In this document: positions 28,824-39,147 of the stretch, one piece after another | Numbering within the stretch: the first letter of the stretch is position 1 | How the letters are laid out: the number at the start of each line of letters is the position of its first letter | From: Purshia tridentata | Lineage: Eukaryota > Streptophyta > Magnoliopsida > Rosales > Rosaceae | Reading direction: 5' to 3' | Assembly (NCBI GenBank): GCA_003254885.1 | Contig: QANT01006446.1 | Span: 1 to 42,239, forward strand | Length of the DNA: 42,239 nucleotides | Translations under genes and position numbers: made by a program | Notes under the pieces: generated by a model | What the model was told of the DNA's origin: nothing | Databases searched by the model: none | What the model saw: only the letters and a program-made list of their open reading frames with translations

Positions 28824-29087
28824 GTTTATTTTTTGTTTTCCTTTATCTTTTGAGGAATAGCCTAGGCAGAAATCTGTTTTTTGAAAAGTTTGAGAAAGTT
28901 GACTGGAGAGTTCCTCGTCATTAGAGTCTAAGGGCCAGTCAAGCTCATTGAATTCTAGCTCATCATCAGAGATATCTTCTATAGTAGAAGATTCTGGGCT
29001 GGATTGGGAATCTTGGGCTAGAATGTTTAAGATTTTTGTTTTTTCTTCTAGATCAATATTGATCCTTTTGAGGGCTTTCCTAACCTT

Positions 29088-29129
29088 GCATTGTGATTTG
29101 TAATGGCCGGGTTTTCCACACCTATAGCA
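29088..29129 (-). other. CCHC zinc knuckle of the viral capsid/nucleocapsid
   Basis: The codons read CYRCGKPGHYKSQC, a perfect C-X2-C-X4-H-X4-C knuckle, as found at the end of pararetroviral capsid proteins. It lies past the capsid stop at 29186 in another frame, which shows that a frameshift separates it from the capsid here. Confidence 0.85.
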
Positions 29130-29185
29130 CAGAGGAGGGTTCTGGGCTTTAGAGGAAATGGGCCTCTGGATATCTTTTGAAAGAC

Positions 29186-30286
29186 TTATCTTCTTGGTTT
29201 CTTCTCATAGGTTTCCTTCCTATGGGCTTGGTAAGGTTTTTTGGATTTATGGAATTTCTTTTTATGAGGTTTGGAGGTTGAGGTAGTTTTGAGTCCAAAT
29301 TGTTCACAGAAATTTCCTAACTCTTGTTTTGAAGTTATACGCTCTTTCTTTAATTGAGATTTTAGTTTGAGATCAGTGCACAGTTCTAACCCTACAACAT
29401 TGACAACCCCTATGATTTGTCCGTAGGTTGGATCCGAGTAAGGAATCTTTTCATTGTACATTTGTCTGAGCTTGATTCTAACTTTTTCTGTGAAAAGGTT
29501 AGGAAGTCCAGAAATGAATTTTTCTTTCCAGAAAGATTGGGCACAATCTTGTCTCATTAAAACCCTAGTGAGAAAGATATTTTTGTACCAAGTAAAGTCT
29601 TGTAATCTTTTACATTTGAGGTTTGTGAGGGTTTCTTCAGCTCTGTTGAGGAGGGTATCACCATCACCTATGAAATGCCGAAGAATGGCATAAACTAATG
29701 TGGCGATGGCGTTTGAGACTGGTTGGCCATTTTTATTAAGAATGATGTTATTATCATTATCTTTTCGAAGGCTTTCTTTAATTGTTTTTCTGTCGTTCTC
29801 GGTGAGATAATGATTCCACCAAGCACGGAGTTGCCCCGTGAATCCTACCACTACGAGTTCAAGAATGGCAACTTCAGGTTTGCAACCACCATAAACGTTA
29901 GTAGCCATTACCATCTTTTCTAAATGTTGGATTAGATGGTACTCAGACATACCATCGATATTCCATTCATATAATTGTGTGGCACTAAAAGAATTTTGAG
30001 ATATTTCTTTGACTTCATATTGGAGATCTATTGGAGAAGGTCTAGGGAAATAAGGTTTTGAATTAGGTGCTTTTAATTTATTTAGCTGAGCAGTGAAGTC
30101 TTGGTTTATCATTTTGATGGAACTGGAAGGCTTGGAAAGGTGGAGGCCTTCAAGTTTAAAGTTGATTTCCTTTAAGATTTCATGATCTGTGGGAAGTCTG
30201 TTGTCCTTTGATAATTCAAAGGTTTGAAAGATGGGAGTTTCTTTTCCCTTTGAACTGGTCATGGGTTGGTCTTTGTCGGTTACCAA
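29186..30286 (-). pseudogene. Pararetroviral capsid protein
   Basis: 366 codons. The central region has the gag-like capsid pattern (FTGQLRAWWNHYLTENDR, about 153-170; FWKEKFISGLPNLFTEKVR, about 258-276). The C-terminus is strongly basic (KPHKKKFHKSKKPYQ) and leads toward the zinc knuckle, as in Caulimoviridae coat proteins. The frame is shared with the movement-protein segment upstream, interrupted by a stop at 30392. The length is reasonable for a capsid domain, so this part is well preserved. Confidence 0.75.
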
Positions 30287-30391
30287 AGATTCTATTCGAT
30301 CCAGTTGATCACCTAGAGAGTCTAGGTATTGGTTTGTATAATTGTTTTCATCAATTACCTTCTTGATGTCTTGTGTATTGATTTCTCTATC

Positions 30392-30796
30392 CTAAGCAGC
30401 GATTGCCTTGAAAGGAGAGGCCTTAACTGTAGAACCTCTTACAGTTAGGACAACCTCTTCCAAAGGCGGTCTTTTGGATTCTACTGCTTTGTTGGCAGTG
30501 GTGATCCAAGTTTTTGTTGGTTTATTTGTAACCTTGACTTTACCGGAAAAGGGGTAAATAAGGTTATTTTGTTCACAATAAATTTGAAGCCATTTGAAAA
30601 AGAACACGTGTATTTTGTGTCTGTTTAGGAATTCATTGTATTTTTCTTGTATTTCGGGTTTATTGAAGTTCTTGCTAAACCAAATTCTTTTTTCAGTATT
30701 TTCTTTTGAATAATAATCTTTGCATAAATATTCTTTGTCTATTGTAAAGTTATTATTGATTATTGTAAAGATTTGAGGGTCAGAAGTGTCAACCAT
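30392..30796 (-). pseudogene. Viral polyprotein spacer between movement protein and capsid
   Basis: 134 codons with DPQIFTIINNNFTIDKEY at the start and FFKWLQIYCEQNNLIYPFSGK in the middle. No enzymatic motif is present. It is in frame with the movement protein before it and the capsid after it, separated by single stops. A diverged copy of its first 37 codons lies inverted at 24494. Function unknown. Confidence 0.55.
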
Positions 30797-31027
30797 AGAA
30801 GATAAGGTTGGTGAACCTAGATCTTCGTTTTGGTAATAAACTTCTGGGATTTGGTCTTTTGAAATTTCTTTAACCTGGTTTGGTTTTCGTTTAAGCTGGG
30901 GGGCCTCAGATTCATCACTTGAGGTTTCGACTATATTTTTGTTGATGTTTAGATTTGTAAAGTCTTGACTGGTTGTAGAGACTGACTTAGATTTTAAAAA
31001 TCTTTTCGACTGTTCTTTTCTTAGATC

Positions 31028-31972
31028 TCAGGTAGATCTTCGGGCAGAAGAATAGTCATCTATAATTATTTTAGTTTGTCTTTTGTTGGAGAATTTTATA
31101 CCTACGCTGCCGTCAGGCTCTTCATAGATATAGTTCAACTGTTGGTTTTGTATTTTTGTGGGTGGAACAGCATCAGCCAATTTCCACTCACTAGGCAGAT
31201 CAATATCATTCCAGTGAATAGTCTTTGGTGTGCTGACATTTGCTTTTCTTAGATCTATTTCTAAGAGGAGTGTTGATCCTTCAGGGCTTGTGATTAGAGC
31301 TTCTGGGAGGATTAGTGTTTTAAGAAGTTTATAATGAACTCTGAAGATCACAGCCATGGGTTGAGCTCCAGGGGTCATATCATAACCTTTTGTTTTGATA
31401 TTGAGAACAAGAGAATTGAAGATTCCGGGATCAGCAGTGGATACCGGGAAATTTGGGAAACAGTCAAAATGAATTGGACCGTTGCATAGACTGGATTCCA
31501 CTAGGCCAAGCATCGAGTCAGAGAACCTGTTGTGTCTGCAACCCCGAAGGGCCACAAGAATGGAGGTTCGAAGACCATTTCTGGTCAAGGGTTTAATTCC
31601 TACTTGTACCATTCTGATGTGGAGGTACTTATAGGTTTTTCAGAGTTCTTTAAGGGTTTGAGATGTGAGTAGTTGGATATTTTGGTTTTCGGTTTCAAGA
31701 AGAACCGCCCTCTCTTGTACTTTGATGTTTAATCTAGAGGAAAAGTCAAACTTTCCTATTTTGTAAATCTCTTTGTAATTGCGTTTTGGAAGGGTCCAGT
31801 TATACAAACTGGCCATTGGGATCTCAAAGCTAAGCTCTTCACTATTGATGATTTGGTCTTGGTCTGAGGTAGACGCTACCGAAGACATTGGGTTAGGAGG
31901 AAGGGATTGGCTTTCGGAACTCTGATAGGATGCACCCCTGCTGACCAACGGACTTACCCTGGGTCTTACCAC
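31028..31972 (-). pseudogene. Pararetroviral movement protein, one in-frame stop
   Basis: Two stretches in one frame (31972-31640 and 31612-31028) are separated by a single stop. The text carries the 30K-superfamily landmarks of caulimovirid movement proteins: the IYKIGKFDFSSRLNIKVQER strand near the start, then GIKPLTRNGLRTSILVALRG, and DSMLGLVESSLCNGPIHFDC around the conserved region. The protein would have formed tubules through plasmodesmata. Its presence excludes an ordinary retrotransposon. Confidence 0.8.
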
Positions 31973-32055
31973 ACTGCCCTAACTGCCGAGACCACAGGTT
32001 GCTACCTTCCTACCCCTCTTAAGGGTTCCTAGTACCTCTCTCTCTCTCCCCGCCT

Positions 32056-32071
32056 AATGGCTCTGATACCA
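32056..32071 (-). other. Viral Met-tRNA primer-binding site
   Basis: Complement TGGTATCAGAGCCATT matches the 3' end complement of plant initiator tRNA-Met at the first 12-13 bases. This is where minus-strand synthesis of Caulimoviridae starts. It lies about 85 bases upstream of the movement-protein frame in viral sense. Confidence 0.85.
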
Positions 32072-32089
32072 GATTACCTTTCCCAGGTA

Positions 32090-32157
32090 CTCAATATGAT
32101 GATCCGGATGACTTTTAAGCAAAGCAAAGATTCTCAAGTCATCCTTGTCTCCTGTCG
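32090..32157 (+). repeat. Inverted copy of the viral polyprotein end
   Basis: Matches the complement of 25253-25320 almost perfectly (ACTCAATATGATGATC-GGATGACTTTTAAG). It is in the opposite orientation to the adjacent virus body and starts about 20 bases beyond the primer site. Confidence 0.85.
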
Positions 32158-32920
32158 ACGCTTTTCTGTTGGATTTCCCAGGCCATCTTGTAAACATGTC
32201 CCTATAAAGCCATGGTCCTGCAGCATGCCCATCAACTATATTGTTTACCTTGGTAGTCTGAAAGAATGGAGTACTCCTCCTCAGTCACTGCCGGTTCACC
32301 ACCCAACCCTTGTATATTTTTTTTTATGTTGGTATTGTTGACCGTTTCAAAATCATCCTGCAAGTGTAAAGCCGCTTTTTTTTTTTTTCTCCTCAAACCC
32401 CAATAATGCCCCCAACACGGCTTGGCAGCATGCACTTCCAAATCAAGAGAATAAAAATGGTTCAATATGTAAATATTGTGGCCTAATAACTATTTGATTT
32501 ACTGTTATTCTTCTTCAATTGCTTGGAGGAGTTTTAGGTTCAATCTCATAAATGAGACTTTGATACATATTTAGTGTTTTATTGTCACTGTTTATTGATG
32601 TAAGATATCTCGCTTTTCAATTCCCTTTTTTGTTTGAGCCCTTGTACTTTCTAGTTGTCGGTAGCAATTACAAGGGCATGGTGCATGGGCACCTTTAGTA
32701 GGAAAGAGAAGTGTGTACTCATTAGCGTATAAAAAATTTAGGCATATTATCATGTATACTCCCTAAAAGTATTTCTAATATACCATTTTACATTTTAGAA
32801 ATTTAGGATTAAATACCAAGTTTCAATACTTTTTTACAAATTAAGGAGGATGTATTTAATTGAAATTTTAAATAGGGAAGCGATTTTCACACTCCACTTT
32901 TCTCTTTTTACACTCCTTTC
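32158..32920. other. Sequence with no recognised gene
   Basis: No homology was recognised. It has a T-run at 32377 and AT-rich text, with a 77-codon minus frame at 32465-32232 that carries no motif. Confidence 0.4.
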
Positions 32921-33027
32921 AATGATGTTTTCGTGCATTCCTAACAACTGAAGTGGTTCTTTAGGGCTCGCACGCTAATCGAGACGTGAGAAAGTGCTTC
33001 CTCATGTCTTTTTTGCCAACCGGGCAC
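32921..33027 (+). repeat. Half copy (A) of the palindromic hairpin repeat
   Basis: AATGATGTTTTCGTGCATTC and the following ~85 bases match the right arm of the palindrome at 34665-34845 and extend into CCAACCGGGCAC. Confidence 0.85.
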
Positions 33028-33181
33028 AGTTAACTAACAAAGTCCTCATCATAGACATCCAAACAACATCAACAAAAAGATCACTTGTCGCAATTGGCGA
33101 GGGTGGGATCCAGTGAAAGAGATCTAGAGAAGTTTTGCAAAAACATTGACTCCAACTGGGATTATGTTGCATAACTTTTGT

Positions 33182-33312
33182 GACCTGTGAAACTTTGCTT
33201 TTTGTTTAAAAGTCGTCCAGATCATCATATTGAATGTCTGGGTCTTAAGAATCTTGAAAGTAGGGGGCCGGTGTGGGCACCTGGCTGTCAGAATTTGAAT
33301 TGTTTTCATCAA
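33182..33312 (-). pseudogene. Third copy of the viral polyprotein end
   Basis: On the minus strand this matches the acidic tail at 25400-25275 (about 90% identity by eye), including the GGTGCCCACAC-type text and the final codons. It carries a frameshift. It is isolated from any other viral sequence and lies 1.1 kb past the main element. Confidence 0.8.
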
Positions 33313-33630
33313 ATGTTTATTTGTTTTTTCTTATAAACCCGAGAGAGGGGATTAATACAAATGTGCAACCTCTCAAATGTTAGTTAAGTTAGAGACATAT
33401 TAGTCTTTGATGACCCATGTTGGTCTGGGTTTGAAGCAACTTCAGCTTCAAGGGTAATCTCTTAATCTCACTTTTTTTTCACTGATGCCAATTGTTATAT
33501 GTTGCGAGTGTTAAGGGAAGGATGTAGGGTGGCTGTTTTGGGTTATGGTACAATAGTTCAAAGCTGTATGGCAGCAGCAGAGCTACTTCAAATTTTTAAC
33601 ATCTGAACCACTCATTCCAATGCTCTCTCT

Positions 33631-33756
33631 TTGCTTCCAAGGACTAGATTTAGAGACACTGCTGTGGTACTCATGCTCATTCATCAGGTAACTAGAAAAA
33701 ATATGAAATTGATCGAGACTTACTTCCGTGAAGTCCAAAAGGAATTTGGGAACCTG
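33631..33756 (+). pseudogene. Unidentified coding-like fragment with a splice donor
   Basis: An open frame (RFRDTAVVLMLIHQ, then KNMKLIETYFREVQKEFG) ends exactly at a consensus donor, AACCTG|GTGAGT (33756/33757). A possible acceptor, CAG|GTA at 33687, falls inside. The composition is that of a real helical protein, but I do not recognise the family. It lies just before a TGA-bZIP exon, in a cluster of gene fragments, and is probably an exon piece of a third gene. Confidence 0.35.
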
Positions 33757-33794
33757 GTGAGTATTTGTCGAATGTTTTATTATTTGAACCGCAG

Positions 33795-33872
33795 GCATAT
33801 GTTCAACAATTAGAGTCGAGTAGGATTAAGCTCACTCAGCTGGAACAAGAGCTGCAAAGAGTAAGAACTCAG
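33795..33872 (+). pseudogene. Single exon of a TGA-type bZIP transcription factor
   Basis: 26 codons between a good acceptor (AACCGCAG) and donor (CAG|GTGAGA) read AYVQQLESSRIKLTQLEQ, then ELQRVRTQ. This is the leucine-zipper exon of plant TGA (as-1 binding) bZIP factors, with their usual exon borders. The basic DNA-binding region should be upstream and the DOG1-like domain downstream. Neither is visible in the flanking 1 kb, so this is an isolated exon rather than a gene. Confidence 0.8.
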
Positions 33873-34181
33873 GTGAGATCGATATATATTAATATTCAAC
33901 TTGGTATTGAAAGAAGAAAACAATTCGATCTAGTTTATTTTTGTATTTAAAGAACAGGTGAGACATTTGCATCCATGTAGCGGTCCCATGCTGTCTTAAG
34001 TTCAGCTTCATTTGATTTCTAAAATAACATCCTTTCAAGTTTGAGTCAGCGAGGTTTTGAGGAAATGCAAAGGAAACAACAAGGAACAACAAAATAGTAC
34101 AACCCATGAATAATTTTAGAGCTAGAGAGATGTTCGATTCTTATGCTAACTCCTTAACTTGGAACGCTAGAACTTGGCGTT

Positions 34182-34283
34182 GTGTGTACTGAGTATGCAC
34201 CGAAATGATGTTTTCGTGCATTCCTAACAACTGAAGTGGTTCTTTAGGGCTAGCACGATAATCGAGACATGAGAAAGTGCTTC
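34182..34283 (+). repeat. Half copy (B) of the palindromic hairpin repeat
   Basis: Contains the central loop (GTGTACTGAGTATGCACC) and the right arm through GAGAAAGTGCTTC; the left arm is absent. Confidence 0.85.
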
Positions 34284-34664
34284 AAAAATAAAAATTATAA
34301 TGATTCAGTTCATCAAGATGAAGATTTACCTCTAGATGGAGCTGAGAGTAAAGGTTGTATAGGAAAATATGCTCTATCCCGATTGCCCATGACTTTTTTT
34401 CCTTTTCCTTTCAATTCTTTCAATTCATCTCTTTTTCCTTTCAATGGTGAGAGTGCAAGCATGACCTGTTGATACAAGTTTCTCAAAAAGGCGCCATGGC
34501 ATTTAGGGTCTGTTTAGTAACATTTATGGTCTGTTTTAATTAAAGATGGAGAATTAAAGGCAGTTCTAGAGCTTCATTTTGAGTGATTTTTATATGGTTG
34601 TAAAAAGGAGATACATAGCTTCAAAATGAGTATAAGATTGTTGATTTTGGTGGAGGTTTGGTGA

Positions 34665-34845
34665 GCACTTTCTTACGTTTGGATTAGCGTTCTAGGCCCA
34701 AAGAAACACTTTAGCTGTCAACAATGCAGGAATATGTCGTTTCGGTGCACACTGAGTCTATGCACCGAAATGATGTTTTCGTGCATTCTTAGCACCTAAA
34801 GTCGTTCTTTTGGTCAAGAACGCCATTCAAGACATAAGAAAGTGC
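34665..34845. repeat. 181-bp palindromic hairpin (MITE-like)
   Basis: The left arm (34665-34744) is the imperfect reverse complement of the right arm (34766-34845). It begins GCACTTTCTTA and ends TAAGAAAGTGC, and is centred at 34755 on GGTGCACACTGAGTCTATGCACC. An RNA transcript would fold into a long hairpin. Half copies occur at 32921 and 34182. Confidence 0.85.
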
Positions 34846-34925
34846 TTTCCCATGTCTTTCTTCCCAACCGGGAACGCCAGATCTCACAAAACTAAACTTT
34901 ATCACCTTCTTTTTTACATGATGTG

Positions 34926-35045
34926 CAAGAATATGTAGGTGAAATGCTCAGCACTGGGTTAAATGTGGTGGGGTTCAACTGGGTTTCATCACCAGCTGCA
35001 ACTGAGCTAGAGAGCATAGTCATGGATTGGCTTGGAAAATGGATA
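34926..35045 (+). pseudogene. Fragment of an aromatic-L-amino-acid (tyrosine/tryptophan) decarboxylase
   Basis: 40 open codons read [19 protein letters not shown], then [15 protein letters not shown]. This is the highly conserved N-terminal third of plant group II pyridoxal-phosphate decarboxylases (GEML..G.N..GF.W..SPA.TELE..VMDWLGK). The frame leaves the family pattern at WIFQYLV and stops soon after. No lysine-containing active-site region follows. It is a captured or relict exon piece. Confidence 0.8.
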
Positions 35046-37114
35046 TTTCAATATTTGGTTTGTCATTTATGTATTTCTTTTATTTCTAGCTTGTTAGTCA
35101 ATTTGGTGATGTAAGAATGGCATAGCCAGGTGGTTGCTGGGTTTCATTGCTTTCTACCTTATGAGTCTAATCCCATAAATTCCTTTGTTCTTTGTAATAT
35201 CACTAGTGATTGTTTGCGTATTTTACAGCCTACAACTTATGTTTAGTATACTTTGCCCCACTTGAAGAGCTCTTGTGTCTGTCTCTCAAGTCTCGCCCAT
35301 TCTTTTTGGTTGTGTGAAGCAGAGGTTCCCAAAACCCACCTCACCAATAAGTTAATACTAACAAGCCAAAAAACATCAACAAAATACTTGAATTCGAAAT
35401 CACTAGCTACTGAGAAAACAAAGGAACAAGAAAAATTAAGAAAACAAAGAAGAAAATGGGCTGAAAATTGCAATGTGATTTGAATATGTCATGGAAAGTG
35501 ACCCCAACAATAGAATGAGTTGCATCAGATCAAATCGGGATTAGCCAAATAATTATTTAAGTATCATTCAAACTCATATAGGAATTGGCTAGCCATCTAT
35601 GAAGCATATCAAAGAAACCAGTCACTTCTCTCTTCTCTTGCTGATGAGGTGGAACAAACTTGTCATCCCTCTTATGTAATTAGAATGGATTGGACTCCTC
35701 AAAGGAAGGCTGTGCTTTGCTAGAAAGGGAAGATGACGTTTTAGTATTTTGATTCACGGGTCCAATTGTTCATATGAGCATTGGTGAATTTAAATTTGCC
35801 ATTAAGCATTTGAAAAATCCGCAGGAAAAAATAAAAAATAAAAGCCTCAGTCATATGGTACGAAACCAAGTTATTTTTGGGTGACTACCATATATAGAAA
35901 ATGGAGCTAAAGGGAAGCAAGAAGTTCAATTCATATCTTCCTTTCCTAGAGTTTGGATCCATCACATAAGCTCATTTACCTACTCTAAAACTAAGTATCA
36001 GCTAGCATACCCACTTTGCAGCTTAGAGTCAATTGCGTCGCTGGCGGCTCATCTTTTAGCTCATCAACTTGCAGCACCCATTTGCAGCTTCCTTGTGGAT
36101 TTTAGAAGAGGTAACACTTATATACATGTACTAATGACAGTGGACTCATACTAACTGATAGTCAAATGCATCAACTACCTTCTTGTCAGTAAAAACAAAA
36201 TGGGTAGCGAAACTTTCTTACCTACTTAGTTTACTCTTAAAATTAGTAACAACACGGTTGTGTCGACAACATCAACCGTTGTTGGGGAGCCACAGCTCAC
36301 TAGAATAACCCACGGGTAGTTTAGGGGATCAAAACTCAAGGCCAACTCTATGGTGACCCTTCATATCAATTTAGTAGTCCAAACACTCAAAACATCCAAC
36401 ATAAACAATTTTTTAATAATGATTGATATACTTCATGGCATGCCAATTTCTAATAAATCTAAGTATCATCTACAGTAATCACCAATATAATCAATTTATT
36501 AATTATGGTTATCATGCTCAGTTGCCATACCAATTTGTCATGCAATATATGAAACACATCAACTACTCATCATCACTAACAGGATAATCTAATATGAGAT
36601 ATAGTATGGTCAAATGCATTCAACAAACAAGAGCTTACGTGAAGTCTCTGGAGTGTGCTATAACTCATTTTAATTTATTAATAGGTACACAAAACAACCC
36701 TTTTATTAATCTGGCTATTAAGTGTCTAAACCAATTTATATTTCTCTCACCAAATAGGTAAAACAACCTCAGAAGTTATCATCTTAACAATAGAGAATTT
36801 CAACAATAATAAAAAAATTTCATCATCATATAACTTGAATAGTAAGAAGTTAAATGCCAAGTCAATTGGCCAATAACAACACAATCAAGAAAAAAGCAAC
36901 GAACATCACCATCACGACTATCAATTTGTGTATCATTCGGCTACGATACAATTTATTTGATCAATTAAGTTCAACATATAATTCTACACTTCCAATTAAT
37001 TAGAAATAAGAATCCTCGAATAAATACAAGCAGATAATTGGTAAACACAAAGAACAAAACAATAACAAAACCAAGACTAAGAATCACCCACTTGGATTCC
37101 AAGCAACCTTAGTC
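35046..37114. other. Non-coding flank, probably repeat-derived
   Basis: No convincing coding segment. From about 36240 (CAACCGTTGTTGGGGAGCC) to 37114 the AT-rich text resembles the interior of a long plant gypsy LTR. It may continue beyond the solo LTR at 37120-39142 to 40220. Confidence 0.35.
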
Positions 37115-39147
37115 AGGTCTGTTGATTGTTTTATTAGAGCAAAAATAATTAGTCAAAACCAATGCTCTAATTAACTCGCAAGTGCACGAATCGCAGTGTA
37201 GCAAAGCTTGCAAATAACGAGGTCGATCCCTCAGGGAAAAGTATTGATATGAAAATTACCAATCTAATTAATTTAGTTAATTCAAACACTAACGCACACA
37301 CACTGAATGGGGGTTTTGAATTGGGTTTGTAATAAATTTAACAATCATAAAATTAAGTGAGCAAATCAAACTAGAATAAGAACAATGAGTGTAAACAACT
37401 AGGGGTCAGAATCCACCACTAACATATTACCTACACAATTATGGATAAGAGCAATTAATTAACAAAACATGTTGATAAAGTTTGCCAGCCGGGAGGCCTT
37501 GATTATGGGACACTCACCTAACTATTGTTCTCCTAATGCATAAATTAGTAGATTGATTATCTCATACTAACTTAGTTAACCCACATGTTCCTAAGAAGCT
37601 TGGCTATCGTCTACCTAGGCTGTTAACCATGCAAGAGTCATTAAGTACACATGACAACGACAAACACATAGACCCTCCTATGAGCATCTATGATCTCTTC
37701 CCTCAAAGATATGTTCTTAGGATATCCCTTTGTTACCTAGTGAAATTAGTGACTTGGCTATCGTCCCCTAACCCCATAACATATTCTAGATGCATACAAC
37801 CTAAGGTGATCAGTCAAAGATGTAATACAAATAGAATCCAATTTAAACAGAGATCCAAGATTTATCAACACAAATTGCCATTAAAAACTCAGTAATCCAT
37901 GAATAAAGTAGATAACATAGTTAGGGCTTCATCCTAGCCCTAGCTAGGGATTTAGCCACACATAACTAAAGTTATAACAAAATAAAGCATAATAAAAACT
38001 ATAAGAAATTAATGAGAAGATGGATAGAAGTCACGGCAGCAAGGTGGAGGTGGCTCCACCCTTGGACGGCGGCTTGGGTGCTGCAGCAAGGCTTGGTAGT
38101 CTCTCCTTTCCCTCTTGGCTGAAATCACCCTCTCTCCCTCTCTCTAAAATTCTCAACTTATGTGAATAATGAACTCCCCAATAATGAGGTAGAGAGGGGT
38201 TTATATAGTGGAGAGTCCTTAATAGTGTAGGAAAGGGTTTACTTGCACTCAAAGAATGGGCCTTGGGCTGTTTTGGGCAAGTAGACTTTTTCTGGCCGCG
38301 GAACTGCTGCGCTACCTCCACTAAAATGACTATATCTTTAGCTAGGAGTATCGGAATCGAGTTCTATAAAATTCCCTGCGAAGCTAACATCTGTATCTTT
38401 CTAACGATATATGGGTTGATAGCTGATTAACTCTAGAGAAATACAGGATTGCTATCGAAATTACTGCCCAGATTTCCAGGGTTTTGACTTCCTTGCAAGT
38501 TAAGAACTCTTTGATATCTTTGACTTAATCTTTTAAGATCTTCCTTCCAAACTAGGATTCCAGCATTGGGAAAGTCTTCTAATGCAAGGAATATTTGCAT
38601 GGGCTCCTTGAATGTCAATTTGGACTTGGCCCAATCTCTTCTTGTGTTGAGGCCCAATATGTCTGAGAAGCTTCTAGAACATTTTGACTATCGACTTTGA
38701 CTTTCTTTCCCTAGTCCCACTAGGATTTCTTGTACAGTTGGGATTTCTTATCCAATTAGGATCTCACTTTTACCATCTTGCCCCTCATGACTTCCAGTGA
38801 CTTTAGAACTCCTTATCCAACTAGGGTTTGGTTTTCCTAGGTCAATCAGGAATTCCTGCTTCCACTAGGATTTCTCATTTCTGACCCTGGACAATGGTGA
38901 TTCTTTTTCTTGATGATCAATCTTTTCTTGTGTGACTAGGAATCCTCCTTTGACTAGGATTTCAAGTTTTCCTAGTTTGACCAGGAAATGTTCAAAAATA
39001 GCTCTTTTAACTTCTTTTCTTTCTTTTGCTCCGAATTACCTACAAAACACTAAAACAACACAAAATACACAAAAATGCCAAGTTCTAGCATTCTAAGTGT
39101 GAGAGTTAGTATGTAAAAATGATGTAAATTGGACACTCAACAAGGTC
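37115..39147. mobile_element. Solo LTR, 2.0 kb (37120-39142), TSD aggtc
   Basis: TGTTGATTG... at 37120 and ...CACTCAACA at 39142 give TGTTGA/TCAACA inverted ends. The identical 5-mer AGGTC stands at 37115-37119 and 39143-39147. That is the signature of an LTR retrotransposon reduced to one LTR (or a terminal-repeat-only derivative). The interior has no coding domain. Its left part carries CTCGCAAGTGCACGAATCG and AACGAGGTCGATCCC text that recurs in many plant repeats. Superfamily not determined. Confidence 0.8.

Larger units (their letters stand above)
24605..32090 (-). mobile_element. Endogenous Caulimoviridae element (petuvirus-like), rearranged and defective
   Basis: The viral order on the minus strand is: Met-tRNA primer site (32071-32056), movement protein, a spacer domain, capsid with basic tail, CCHC knuckle, aspartic protease, RT, RNase H, C-terminal domains, TATA box, poly(A) signal. 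There are no LTRs and no integrase, but there is a movement protein. That combination defines plant pararetroviruses rather than retrotransposons. Most of the coding region holds one frame with stops at about 31640, 31028, 30392, 27441, 26934 and 26556, and with frameshifts near 29186-28823 and after 26250. The RT/RNase H text is nearest to what I know of Petunia vein clearing virus; a florendovirus or related genus is possible. It cannot encode an intact polyprotein. Confidence 0.85.

Noticed and set aside
24605..32090. Reading the whole block as a Ty3/gypsy element because RT and RNase H are similar
   Set aside because: There are no LTRs and no integrase. A 30K-type movement protein, a pararetroviral capsid with knuckle, and a TATA/poly(A) layout are present instead.
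32232..32465. 77-codon minus-strand frame beside the viral tail
   Set aside because: No viral or plant motif, and it contains a poly-lysine from a T run. Not supportable.
34501..34600. GGTCTGTTTAGTAACATTTATGG as a MITE end
   Set aside because: No matching inverted end was found nearby.
38031..38657. Minus-strand frames of 96 and 74 codons
   Set aside because: They fall entirely within the solo LTR at 37120-39142 and show no retroelement domain.
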